From Streptomyces sp. NBC_01485 (lineage in GTDB: Bacteria; Actinomycetota; Actinomycetes; Streptomycetales; Streptomycetaceae), in the NCBI RefSeq assembly GCF_036227125.1, contig NZ_CP109435.1, positions 1,116,001-1,180,000 on the forward strand: a DNA stretch of 64,000 bases. Reading direction: 5' to 3'. The notes under the pieces are model-generated. The model was not told where the DNA came from. It did not search any database and worked only from the letters and a program-made list of their open reading frames with translations. Positions 52,235 to 60,452 of this stretch are shown here, piece by piece. The position numbers and the translations under genes are program-made. The stretch's first letter is position 1. The number at the start of each line of letters is the position of its first letter.

Positions 52235-52987
52235 TCAGGCGTCCCTGCGCCGCACGCGCCAGGCCCCGGCCGCGACGGCCGTCGCCGTCCAGAGGGCGGC
52301 CACCGTCAGGCCGCTCCATGGGCCGAGGGTGCCGTCCCACCTGCTGTGGAGCACCACTTGGCCGGCCCGGTCGGGCAGCAGGTCGGCGGCGTTGCCGGAC
52401 AGGTCGCCGAGCACGAAGGACACGATGAGGAGGAACGGGACGAGGATGCTCAGCGCCCCCACGCCGCTGCGAAGGACCGTCGTCAGGCCTGCGGCCAGCA
52501 GGGCCATCAGCGTCAGATAGACGGCGCAGCCGATCACCCCGCGCAGGCCCTCCGCCGTACTCGGGCCCGCCGCCCTCTCCCCCAGCACCGCGCTGCCCAC
52601 GGCCAGCGTCAGCAGGCCCGTGACCAGGCCGACGGCCAGCACCGGCAGGGCGATCGCCGTCAGCTTGGCGGCGAACCAGCGGCCCCGCTGGGGCACCGCG
52701 GCCAGCGACAGGCGCAGGGCGCCGCCCTGGAACTCGGCGGCGACGACCGACGTGCCGAAGGCGACGGCCGCGATCTGGCCGAAGCTCACACCGAAGAAGA
52801 CGGAGAACAGGGGGTCGGCGTCGTCGACGTCGGTGCCGACTCCGGCCAGCGCGGAGAAGGCGACCGTGGCGAGCAGTACCGCGCACAGGCCGACGAGCTG
52901 TGAGCGCAGCGTGCGGATCTTGATCCACTCGGCGTGGAGTGCGGGCGGGAACGCTGTGGTTGTCGTGTTGATCGTGGTCGCCGCCAT
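52235..52987 (-). CDS. ABC-2 type transporter permease
   Basis: A 250-residue protein with six membrane helices and an N-terminal HAEWIKIRTLRSQ motif typical of ABC-2 permeases that pair with CcmA-like ATPases. It begins two bases after the stop of the ATPase gene. The pair faces away from a two-component system and resembles antibiotic or peptide export units; the substrate is not evident. Confidence 0.9.
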   Translation of the reverse strand: MAATTINTTTTAFPPALHAEWIKIRTLRSQLVGLCAVLLATVAFSALAGVGTDVDDADPLFSVFFGVSFGQIAAVAFGTSVVAAEFQGGALRLSLAAVPQRGRWFAAKLTAIALPVLAVGLVTGLLTLAVGSAVLGERAAGPSTAEGLRGVIGCAVYLTLMALLAAGLTTVLRSGVGALSILVPFLLIVSFVLGDLSGNAADLLPDRAGQVVLHSRWDGTLGPWSGLTVAALWTATAVAAGAWRVRRRDA

Positions 52988-52989
52988 GG

Positions 52990-53913
52990 TCAGGCCTCCT
53001 GGTGCTGCTGGGCCGCGAACTCGGCGTCGGCGGCGGTCAGGTCGAGGTAGGCCTGCTCCAGCGTGCCTTCCTCCGTGGTCAGTTCGAGCAGGGGGACTCC
53101 GTCGGCGGACAGAAGGCGGCCGATGTCGTCCACGCGCGCGTGGTGCACGCTCCAGTGCCCGTCGGGGTGTTCCACAGCGTGGTGGCCGTGGCGGGCGAGG
53201 ACGTTCTGCAGCGCGGTCGGGTCGGTCGTACGGATGCGTACGCGTGGCTGCACGCGCGCGTCGATGAAGTCCCGCATCGGGGTGTCGGCCAGCAGGCGGC
53301 CCCGGCCAAGGACGACGAGGTGGTCGGCGAGGGACGCGGTCTCGTTCATGAGGTGGCTGGAGACGAACACGGTGCGGCCTTCCGCGGCCAGCCGCCTGAG
53401 CAACCCGCGGAGCCAGACGATGCCTTCGGGGTCGAGCCCGTTGGACGGCTCGTCGAGGAGCACCACCGCCGGGTCGCCGAGCAGGGCGGCGGCGATGCCG
53501 AGGCGTTGGCGCATGCCCAGGGAGTAGGTCTTCACCCGGCGGCGCGCGGCCGGGGCGAGCCCGGTCTCCGCCAGCACCTCGTCGGCCCGGCGGACGGGGA
53601 TGCGGTTGCTCGCTGCCAGGGCGCGGAGGTGGTCGCGGCCGGTCCGGGAGCCGTGCGCGGCCTGTGCGTCGAGCAGGGCGCCGACGTGCCGCAGGGGTTC
53701 GCGGAGGGTGGGGTAGGCCTGCCCGCCGATGCGGGCGGTGCCCGAGGTGGGACGGTCGAGGCCGAGGACAAGACGCAGGGTGCTGGACTTGCCCGCGCCG
53801 TTCGGGCCGAGGAAACCGGTGACGCGGCCGGCCCGCACGCTGAAGGTGAGGCGGTCCACGGCCCGCCGGGGGCCGTACACCTTGGTGAGGTCGTGGACGT
53901 CGATGCTGGTCAT
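52990..53913 (-). CDS. ABC transporter ATP-binding protein
   Basis: A 307-residue ATPase. Walker A GPNGAGKSS is at about residue 38, the signature YSLGMRQRLGIAAAL at about 130, Walker B VVLLDEPSNGLDPEG at about 152 and the H-loop SSHLMNE at about 188. The C-terminal 80 residues (RVRIRTTDPTALQNVL) are the accessory domain of drug-type exporters. ATG 53913 directly precedes the fold. The kinase gene is divergent. Confidence 0.92.
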   Translation of the reverse strand: MTSIDVHDLTKVYGPRRAVDRLTFSVRAGRVTGFLGPNGAGKSSTLRLVLGLDRPTSGTARIGGQAYPTLREPLRHVGALLDAQAAHGSRTGRDHLRALAASNRIPVRRADEVLAETGLAPAARRRVKTYSLGMRQRLGIAAALLGDPAVVLLDEPSNGLDPEGIVWLRGLLRRLAAEGRTVFVSSHLMNETASLADHLVVLGRGRLLADTPMRDFIDARVQPRVRIRTTDPTALQNVLARHGHHAVEHPDGHWSVHHARVDDIGRLLSADGVPLLELTTEEGTLEQAYLDLTAADAEFAAQQHQEA

Positions 53914-54013
53914 GACCACGACTCTGGCCTCCGGCAGGGGTGTCGGGCCTCCCCCGTCCGGGGCAGGCCGCTCCCTCGCTCGGGGGAGGCCATTGTCAGT
54001 GGGGCCTGTCACG

Positions 54014-55189
54014 ATGGCCGGCATGGGCCGCTTCCTGCGCCCGCTGTTGCGGGGGACGACGTACACGCGACTGCTGCACCTGTGGGTGCCGATGCTGGTC
54101 GTGAGCGTCTGGATGTTCATCGACCCGTCGAGGCCGTGGGTGCCCGCCCTGGTGCTCGTCCCGCTCGGCCTGCTCCCGGCCGTGCGCACCGGCGAGGGGG
54201 TACAGGCGCGGCTGCTGCTCCTGCCCGGCGACCGCGACCCCGGCCTCTCCGTGGCGCCGTCGGCGACCTGGCGGGACCGGCTGCGTACGGTGCTGTGGCT
54301 GGAGGCCAGGATGGCCCTCGGCGCGGTGGCGCTGTTCGCGTGCGTGTGGCTGCCCTCCCTGGTCTACGACCTGGCCGTCGGCGCGGGCGGGCAGGCGTCG
54401 GACGACCTGCCTCTCCCCGGCGACCCGGTGCCCGGCTGGTGGCTCGCGCTGCTGATCCCCGTCCCCCTGCTCGTCCTGTACGGCGTCGTCGTCGGCCTGG
54501 GCGAGTTGGTCACCGCCGTCGCGCGGGGGCTGCTCGGCCCGTCGGCGGCCGAGCGGCTCGCCGCCCTGGAGGAGCGCACCGAGCAGTTGCTGGAGCGCAA
54601 CCGGATCGCCCGGGAGCTGCACGACTCCATCGGGCACGCGCTGACGGTGGCGGTCGTGCAGGCGGGCGCGGCGCGGGCGGCGGGCGACGCGGACTTCACC
54701 GACCGGGCACTGGCGGCGATCGAGGACAGCGGCCGGTCGGCTCTCACGGACCTGGAGCGGGTCCTCGGCGTGCTGCGCGAGTCGGGGCGGCCGGTGAGCG
54801 AGAGGCCGACACTGACCGAGGCCGGCCGCCTGCTGGAGTCGGCGCGCGCGTCGGGCGCCGAGGTCGACGCCGAGCTGACCGGGCCTCTGGAGACGGTGCC
54901 GGGGCCGGTGTCGCGGGAGGGCTACCGCATCCTCCAGGAAGCGCTGACCAACGTGCTGCGGCATGCGGGAGCCGTCCCGGTGCGGGTCCGGGTGGGCGTC
55001 ACGGACGACCTGCTGCACCTGGAGGTGCGCAATCCGCTGACCGCCCGCATACCCGGCCCCAGCTCCGTTCGCGGGCGCGGCAGCGGGCTGCGCGGCATAC
55101 GCGAGCGGGCGGCGCTGCTCGGCGGACGGGCGTCGACGGGGCCGGACGAGGGCGACTGGCAGGTGCGGGCGGAGCTTCCGCTGCGCTGA
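54014..55189 (+). CDS. NarL-type sensor histidine kinase
   Basis: A 391-residue membrane kinase. Four or so membrane helices occupy about residues 15-165. A short coiled segment (AERLAALEERTEQLLERNR) leads into the HisKA_3 motif IARELHDSIGHALT (about residue 205), and the HATPase region contains QEALTNVLRHAG (about 312) and GSGLRGIRERAALLGG (about 355). Start ATG 54014; 54023 is an alternative. It precedes its response regulator by 14 nt and probably controls the divergent ABC transporter. Confidence 0.92.
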   Translation: MAGMGRFLRPLLRGTTYTRLLHLWVPMLVVSVWMFIDPSRPWVPALVLVPLGLLPAVRTGEGVQARLLLLPGDRDPGLSVAPSATWRDRLRTVLWLEARMALGAVALFACVWLPSLVYDLAVGAGGQASDDLPLPGDPVPGWWLALLIPVPLLVLYGVVVGLGELVTAVARGLLGPSAAERLAALEERTEQLLERNRIARELHDSIGHALTVAVVQAGAARAAGDADFTDRALAAIEDSGRSALTDLERVLGVLRESGRPVSERPTLTEAGRLLESARASGAEVDAELTGPLETVPGPVSREGYRILQEALTNVLRHAGAVPVRVRVGVTDDLLHLEVRNPLTARIPGPSSVRGRGSGLRGIRERAALLGGRASTGPDEGDWQVRAELPLR

Positions 55190-55203
55190 CCTAGGGTGAG
55201 TGG

Positions 55204-55866
55204 ATGCCGGTCACCGTTCTTCTCGTCGATGACGAACCCCTCGTCCGCGCGGGTCTGCGGGCCGTGTTGGAGGCGCAGCCCGACATCGAGGTCGTCGGGG
55301 AGGCGGCGGACGGGGCGGCGGTGATCCCGCTGGTGCGGCGGCTGCGGCCGGACGTGGTCGCCATGGACGTCCGTATGCCGCTGATGGACGGCATCGAGGC
55401 CACGCGCGCGGTGCTGCGGACGGTGGACGCGCCGCCGAAGATCCTGGTCGTGACGACCTTCGAGAACGACGAGTACGTGTACGAGGCGCTGCGCGCGGGC
55501 GCGGACGGGTTCCTCCTGAAGCGGGCCCGGCCCGCCGAGATCGTGCACGCGGTGCGGCTGGTCGCCGAGGGCGAGTCGCTGCTGTTCCCGGCGTCGGTGC
55601 GGCGGCTGGCCGCCGAGTACGGCGAAGGGGGCGGCAACCGGGCGGCCCGGGACACCATGGAGCGGGCCCGGCTGACCGAGCGGGAGGCCGAGGTGCTGCG
55701 GCTGGTGGCGCGCGGGCTGTCGAACGCGGAGATCGCCGCGCGGCTCGTCGTCGGCACGGAGACGGTCAAGTCCCATGTCAGCGCAGTCCTGGCCAAGCTC
55801 GGGGCGCGGGACCGGACCCAGGCGGTGATCACGGCGTACGAGTCGGGGTTCGTCGCGCCGGGTTGA
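55204..55866 (+). CDS. NarL/LuxR-family response regulator
   Basis: A 220-residue regulator. Receiver residues DDE (10-12), the phosphorylatable Asp in [11 protein letters not shown] (about residue 54) and Lys in FLLKRARP (about 105) are present. The LuxR helix-turn-helix covers about 152-215 ([21 protein letters not shown] in two parts, [13 protein letters not shown]). It is co-transcribed with the kinase. Confidence 0.94.
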   Translation: MPVTVLLVDDEPLVRAGLRAVLEAQPDIEVVGEAADGAAVIPLVRRLRPDVVAMDVRMPLMDGIEATRAVLRTVDAPPKILVVTTFENDEYVYEALRAGADGFLLKRARPAEIVHAVRLVAEGESLLFPASVRRLAAEYGEGGGNRAARDTMERARLTEREAEVLRLVARGLSNAEIAARLVVGTETVKSHVSAVLAKLGARDRTQAVITAYESGFVAPG

Positions 55867-55990
55867 GCGGCGAGGGTCGAGCAGTGGGGTCGAGCGGCGC
55901 GTGACGGCATCGGTACGGATTCGTCACTCGCCGGGGTCCCTCCCGCCGAGTACGATCCGCCCACACGCGCACGAGCTGGGAGGACGGACG

Positions 55991-57148
55991 TTGGGGCAGC
56001 TGACCGGCGGGGATCCCTCGCTGTTGCGAAGGATCAATTCCGCGGTGGTGCTGCACGCGCTGCGTGCCGCGGACTGCGCGACGCTCACGGAGATCACCCG
56101 GGTGACGGGGCTGTCCCGGCCGACCGTCGAGGGGGTCGTCGAGGACCTCACGGCGGCGGGGCTCGTCGTCGAGCAGGCGGCCGAGGAGGGCGCCGCGCGG
56201 CGGCAGGGGCGGCCCGCGCGGCGGTACCGGTTCCGGGCGGAGGCCGGGCATCTGCTGGGTCTGGAGATCGGGTCGCACCGGGTGGCCGCCCTGCTGTCCG
56301 ACCTGGACGGCCGGCTGCTGGGCGCGCAGGCCAAGGACGTCGACGAGCGGGCCCCGGCGGACGAGCGGCTGGAGCGGCTGCGCACGGCGGTCGCCGAACT
56401 GCTGCGCCGGTCCGGTGTGCCGCGCAGCTCGCTGCGGGCGGTGGGGGTCGCCACGCCCGGCATCGTCGAGGCGGACGGGACCATACGGCTGGGCACGGCG
56501 CTGCCGGAGTGGACGGGGCTGCGGCTGGGCGAGCGGCTGAGCCGTTCCTTCAAGTGTCCGGTGCTGGTGGAGAACGACGCCAACGCGGCGGCCGTGGCCG
56601 AGCACTGGAAGGGGTCGGCCACCGAGTCCGACGACGTCGTGTTCGTGCTGGCCGGGCTCAGCCCGGGCGCCGGCTCGCTGATCGGGGGGCGGCTGCACCG
56701 GGGGTACGGCGGGGCGGCCGGGGAGATCGGCGCGCTGCATCTGCTGGGCCGGGAGGTGACCCCGGAGACGCTGCTGTCCACGACGGACGAGCCGCTGCAT
56801 CCGCTGGACGAGCAGGCCGTCGCGACGGTGTTCGCGCGGGCGCGCGAGGGCGACCAGGGGGCCCGGGCGGCCGTGGACCGCTTCATCCAGCGGCTGGTCC
56901 ACGACGTGGCCGCGCTGGTCCTGGCGCTCGACCCTGAGCTGGTCGTGGTCGGCGGCTGGGCGGTCGGTCTCGACGGCGTGCTGGAGCCGCTGCGGCAGGA
57001 GTTGGCGCGCTACTGTCTGCGGCCGCCGAAGGTGGCCCTGTCGCTGCTCGGCGAGGCGGCGGTGGCGACGGGGGCGCTGCGGCTCGCCCTCGACCATGTG
57101 GAGGAGCAGTTGTTCGCGGTGGACAGGACGGTGACGGCCCGGCGGTGA
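55991..57148 (+). CDS. ROK-family transcriptional regulator
   Basis: A 385-residue repressor-type protein with an N-terminal winged helix-turn-helix (residues 15-85, ATLTEITRVTGLSRPTVEGVV in two parts) and a sugar-kinase-like ROK domain (about 95-380). The kinase motif VENDANAAAVAEH (about residue 192) is kept; the zinc-binding Cys/His cluster of classical ROK proteins is absent. The start is TTG 55991 with GGGAGG six bases upstream; the frame is open upstream. No sugar genes are adjacent. Confidence 0.88.
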   Translation: MGQLTGGDPSLLRRINSAVVLHALRAADCATLTEITRVTGLSRPTVEGVVEDLTAAGLVVEQAAEEGAARRQGRPARRYRFRAEAGHLLGLEIGSHRVAALLSDLDGRLLGAQAKDVDERAPADERLERLRTAVAELLRRSGVPRSSLRAVGVATPGIVEADGTIRLGTALPEWTGLRLGERLSRSFKCPVLVENDANAAAVAEHWKGSATESDDVVFVLAGLSPGAGSLIGGRLHRGYGGAAGEIGALHLLGREVTPETLLSTTDEPLHPLDEQAVATVFARAREGDQGARAAVDRFIQRLVHDVAALVLALDPELVVVGGWAVGLDGVLEPLRQELARYCLRPPKVALSLLGEAAVATGALRLALDHVEEQLFAVDRTVTARR

Positions 57149-57184
57149 CGGCCCGGCGTGACCGGCCGTCACAGGTGGAACGCG

Positions 57185-57213
57185 CCGCGCCCCGGAGGAG
57201 TTCCGGGGCGCGG
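57185..57213 (+). terminator. terminator between ROK and GntR genes
   Basis: CCGCGCCCCGGA (57185-57196) pairs perfectly with TCCGGGGCGCGG (57202-57213), 5-nt loop. It lies 36 nt after the ROK stop and before the convergent GntR gene, and can serve both. Confidence 0.8.
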
Positions 57214-57324
57214 GGACGTGTCACCTGTCACGTGTCTTCGTACGGGCCGGGTGCAGGCCGTTCAGGAAGCCTGCCGTGTCCGGCCCGGGGCGGACGGGGT
57301 GGTCCGGGTAGTTGGGGTGGTCGG

Positions 57325-58086
57325 TCAGGACGCCTGCTGCGCCGGGCCGTGATGTATCTCCACGCCGCCGGACGCGCCGAACGTCAACCGGCAGGTGTCC
57401 GCGCGGTACGTCGCGACGGAGAGCGCCGCTGTGCGGCCCTCGGCGAAGAACCGGGTGGTGACGACGAGGACGGGCGCGCCGGGGAGCCGGTCGAGTTCCC
57501 TGGCGTCGGCCGCGCGGGCCGAGCCCAGCTCCACGGCGCGGTCCTGGCCCTGGAGTTCCAGGCGCTGCAGTTCGCGCAGCACCGCACGCGCGCGTGCCGT
57601 CTCGGACGGGGCGTCGATCGCGGGCAGGTCGGGCACCGACGTCCGGGGGACGTAGAGCAGTTCCGCGGCGACGGGCTGGCCGTGCGAGACCCGCGAGCGG
57701 CGCACGATGTGCACGGCGTGGTCGCGTGGGGTCTCCAGGGCGGTGGCGACGGCCGCGGGCGGTGCCGCGAGCGTGCAGTCCACTGCCTGCCAGGTGTCGT
57801 CGCCGGTGCCCGGCCAGACCTGCTGCTCGCTGCCGACGGCGACGCCCATCCGCGGCGGCGCGACGGTGGTGCCGACGCCCCGGCGGCGGTGCAGCCGGCC
57901 CTCCAGTTCGAGCTGCTCCAGCGCCTGACGGAGCGTCGCGCGGGCGACGCCGAAACGGGCGGCCAGCTCGCGCTCGTTGGGCAGGATCTCGCCCACCGTG
58001 AATTCGGAGTCGAGTGCCTCGCTGAGCACGGTCTTGAGATGCCAGTACTTCGGTTCCGGTACCGATTCCAGTTGCGTGGTCCCCAC
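57325..58086 (-). CDS. GntR/HutC-family transcriptional regulator
   Basis: A 253-residue regulator with an N-terminal winged helix (about residues 14-80, ILPNERELAARFGVARATLRQAL in two parts, GRLHRRRGVGTTV) and a C-terminal UTRA effector domain (about 100-245). This is the DasR-like architecture. Start GTG 58086 has GGAGGA five bases upstream; the open frame continues upstream without a site. A DasR-like palindrome lies about 100 bp upstream, which suggests autoregulation or cross-talk with DasR. Confidence 0.9.
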   Translation of the reverse strand: MGTTQLESVPEPKYWHLKTVLSEALDSEFTVGEILPNERELAARFGVARATLRQALEQLELEGRLHRRRGVGTTVAPPRMGVAVGSEQQVWPGTGDDTWQAVDCTLAAPPAAVATALETPRDHAVHIVRRSRVSHGQPVAAELLYVPRTSVPDLPAIDAPSETARARAVLRELQRLELQGQDRAVELGSARAADARELDRLPGAPVLVVTTRFFAEGRTAALSVATYRADTCRLTFGASGGVEIHHGPAQQAS

Positions 58087-58184
58087 CCTGTCCTCCGCAA
58101 TCGCCGTGGTCCGGCGGCGTTTTTCGCGCCCTTGTTTATTAAAGGTTGTTGTACTTCTCTGCGACCATAGGGCGGCCCCCACCC

Positions 58185-58198
58185 TTGGTCAAGACCAA
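58185..58198. promoter_or_regulatory. DasR-like palindrome (dre-like)
   Basis: TTGGTCAAGACCAA is a 14-bp palindrome apart from its central AA. It matches the core TGGTCTAGACCA of DasR-responsive elements except for the central dinucleotide. It lies between the divergent GntR/HutC gene and the reductase gene. Confidence 0.6.
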
Positions 58199-58370
58199 TT
58201 CTCGAACCCTCTGGGCGCCGACGGCATTCCGGAGGGAAAGCGTTTACGGGGCGTTCGCACCGGCGGGTTTTCGTGACACTCCGGCAATGTCCCCGTCGTG
58301 AAAGGCGGGCTCCGGGGCCGGTCGGGAATTACCGTGACGGAGGGTCTGGTCCGACGAACGGGAGGTCGCA

Positions 58371-59024
58371 GTGCGGTACGCGGTGCTGGGTACGGGCGAG
58401 GTCGGTCGCACACTGGGCGGAAAGCTGGTGGAGCTGGGGCACACGGTGGTCCTGGGTTCGCGCACGAAGGACAATCCGGCGGCTCTGGAATGGGCGCGGG
58501 GAGCCGGTTCGGGGGCGAGCGCCGGTACGTTCGCGGAGGCGGCCGGGGCCGCCGAGGTGGTCGTGAACGCGGTGGCCGGGCGGGCGTCGCTGGCCGCGCT
58601 GGAGGCCGCCGGGGCGTCCCGCCTCGACGGGAAGGTCGTGCTGGACGTCTCCAACCCGCTGGCGTTCGAGGACGGGGAGGCGCGGCTGTCGCCCGTGGAG
58701 TCGGACAGCGTGGGCGAGCAGATCCAGCGGGTGTTTCCGCACGCGCGCGTGGTGAAGTCCCTCAACACCGTCAACTGCCAGGTGATGGTGGATCCCGCGC
58801 GCGTGCCGGGCGAGCACCAGGTCTTCGTGTGCGGGGAGGACGCGGCCGCCAAGCAACAGGTCACGGCGCTGCTCGGGGAGTTCGGCTGGCCGGCGGACCG
58901 GGTGCTCGACCTGGGCGGCATCCGGGCGGCGCGGAGCGTGGAGATGTGGCTGCCGCTGTGGCTGGACGTCATGCGCGGCTTCGGCCACGCGGACTTCAAC
59001 CTGGAGCTGCGCAGGGCACGCTGA
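58371..59024 (+). CDS. NADPH/F420-dependent reductase-like protein
   Basis: A 217-residue Rossmann-fold protein of the F420-dependent NADP reductase family. The dinucleotide loop VLGTGEVGRTLGGKL begins at residue 5, and VVLGSRTKDN (about 26) fits NADP binding. VVKSLNTVNCQVMVDP (about 126) is a typical family segment. Start GTG 58371 with GGAGGT upstream. It may be controlled by the divergent GntR regulator. Whether it uses F420 is not decidable here. Confidence 0.88.
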   Translation: MRYAVLGTGEVGRTLGGKLVELGHTVVLGSRTKDNPAALEWARGAGSGASAGTFAEAAGAAEVVVNAVAGRASLAALEAAGASRLDGKVVLDVSNPLAFEDGEARLSPVESDSVGEQIQRVFPHARVVKSLNTVNCQVMVDPARVPGEHQVFVCGEDAAAKQQVTALLGEFGWPADRVLDLGGIRAARSVEMWLPLWLDVMRGFGHADFNLELRRAR

Positions 59025-59191
59025 GCGGGGGCTACCCGCCGGTAGCAATTGCTGACAAGCTGTCTAAGCCGCCGTATCCGAAGCGTCGTGTCCGAGGCGT
59101 CGTGTCCAGGCACCCCGCTTCAGGCGTCGCGTCTCACACGCCATGTCCAAGTCCAAGGCGTCCGCCGACCAGTCCGGACGAGGAGCTGCCC

Positions 59192-60022
59192 ATGTCCCAC
59201 ACCGTCTCCTTCACGGTCCCCTCCCCCAGTGGCCCGCTGCCCGTCACCGTCTCCTACGCGCGCGTGGGGGCGGGCGAGCCGCTGCTCCTGCTGCACGGCA
59301 TCGGTCACCACCGGCAGGCCTGGGACCCGGTGCTGGACATCCTGGCCGCCGAGCGCGACGTGATCGCCGTGGACCTGCCCGGCTTCGGCGTCTCCCCGGC
59401 CCTGCCGGACGGGCTCGCCTACGACCTACCCACGACGGCCGGCGTGTTCGGCGCCTTCTGCGAGGCGCTGGAGCTGGACCGCCCGCACGTGGCCGGCAAC
59501 TCCCTCGGCGGTCTGCTCGCCCTGGAACTCGGCCGGGAGAAGCTCGTGCGGTCCGTCACCGCGCTGTCCCCGGCCGGGTTCTGGTCGGAGGCCGAACGGC
59601 GCTACGCGTTCGGCGTCCTGATGACGATGCGGCAGGTCTCCCGCCGGCTGCCGCTGCCTCTCGTCGAGCGGATGGCGAGCACGGCGGCCGGCCGTACGGC
59701 CCTCACCAGCACCATCTACGCCCGCCCGAGCCGCCGTTCACCCGAGGCCGTGGTCGCCGAGACGCTGGCCCTGGCCCAGGCCACCGGGTTCGACCAGACC
59801 CTGCGGGCCGGCACCACCATCCGGTTCACCGACGACCTCCCCGGAATCCCGGTCACGGTCGGCTGGGGCACCCGCGACTGGCTCCTCGTGCGCCGCCAGG
59901 GCGTCCGCGCCAAGCAGACCATCCCGGCCGCGCGCCTGGTACGGCTGCCCGGCTGCGGTCACTGCCCGATGAACGACGACCCGGCGCTCGTCGCCCGGGT
60001 GATCCTCGACGGCAGCCGCTGA
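59192..60022 (+). CDS. alpha/beta hydrolase
   Basis: A 276-residue hydrolase. The oxyanion strand is LLLLHGIGHHRQAWDP (about residue 31), the nucleophile is in VAGNSLGGLLALELG (about 100), the acid probably in WGTRDW (about 228) and the His in PGCGHCPMNDDP (about 252). Start ATG 59192 behind GAGGAG. The 167 nt upstream include a short direct repeat (CGTCGTGTCCGAG twice near 59,082-59,107). Substrate unknown. Confidence 0.9.
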   Translation: MSHTVSFTVPSPSGPLPVTVSYARVGAGEPLLLLHGIGHHRQAWDPVLDILAAERDVIAVDLPGFGVSPALPDGLAYDLPTTAGVFGAFCEALELDRPHVAGNSLGGLLALELGREKLVRSVTALSPAGFWSEAERRYAFGVLMTMRQVSRRLPLPLVERMASTAAGRTALTSTIYARPSRRSPEAVVAETLALAQATGFDQTLRAGTTIRFTDDLPGIPVTVGWGTRDWLLVRRQGVRAKQTIPAARLVRLPGCGHCPMNDDPALVARVILDGSR

Positions 60023-60116
60023 GCCCCTGGGCGCACGGCCCAACGCCCCCGCCCCCAGGGCGACCCCGCCCCCGACAAGGGCACTGCCGACGGCCTGGGC
60101 GGGGCCGTAGGAGCCT

Positions 60117-60329
60117 GTGCCGACGAGCGGGAGGCCTCAGAGGCGGTTTCTGGAACGGATGGCCTCGGCCGGTGTCGAGGTGCGTGCGCTCGCCGCGTAC
60201 GCACACGCGCGTGCCGAAGAAGAAGAGAACGACACAGGGGAAGTGCGTCTCGTGCTCGGGTATGCGCATGTGTCGCCCGCTCGGATCCGGGGCGGGGTAC
60301 GGGCGATGAGGGAGGCCGCCGGGCGGTGA
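60117..60329 (+). pseudogene. C-terminal remnant of a MocR/PdxR-type regulator
   Basis: A 70-residue frame after an in-frame TAG at 60108. GVEVRALAAYAHARAEE then EVRLVLGYAHVSPARIRGGV matches the last part of MocR-type GntR regulators with an aminotransferase domain, where LVLGYAH is a hallmark. No helix-turn-helix or PLP part remains upstream. It is most likely a decayed gene end. Confidence 0.5.
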
Positions 60330-60362
60330 GGCGGGGCGGGAACCGTGTGGGCGCTGCCAGTT

Positions 60363-60384
60363 GTTCACTTGTGGTTTCCGTCAG
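60363..60384 (+). promoter_or_regulatory. possible PHO box upstream of phoD
   Basis: GTTCACTTGTG and GTTTCCGTCAG are adjacent 11-nt units, the spacing of PhoP direct repeats (GTTCACC-type). The first unit matches six of seven conserved bases, the second four. It lies about 70 bp before a phosphatase gene, as expected for phosphate control. Confidence 0.4.
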
Positions 60385-60452
60385 CGCTGCGGCGCACCCG
60401 TAGTTGTGGCTGTGCACACCGGCCGGTTCCCGTCCTCCCTGGAGGCCCCTTC

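Noticed and set aside
60021..60060. Terminator after the alpha/beta hydrolase gene
   Set aside because: CCCTGGG and CCCAGGG can pair, but the loop is 22 nt and the stem only 7 bp, too weak to call.
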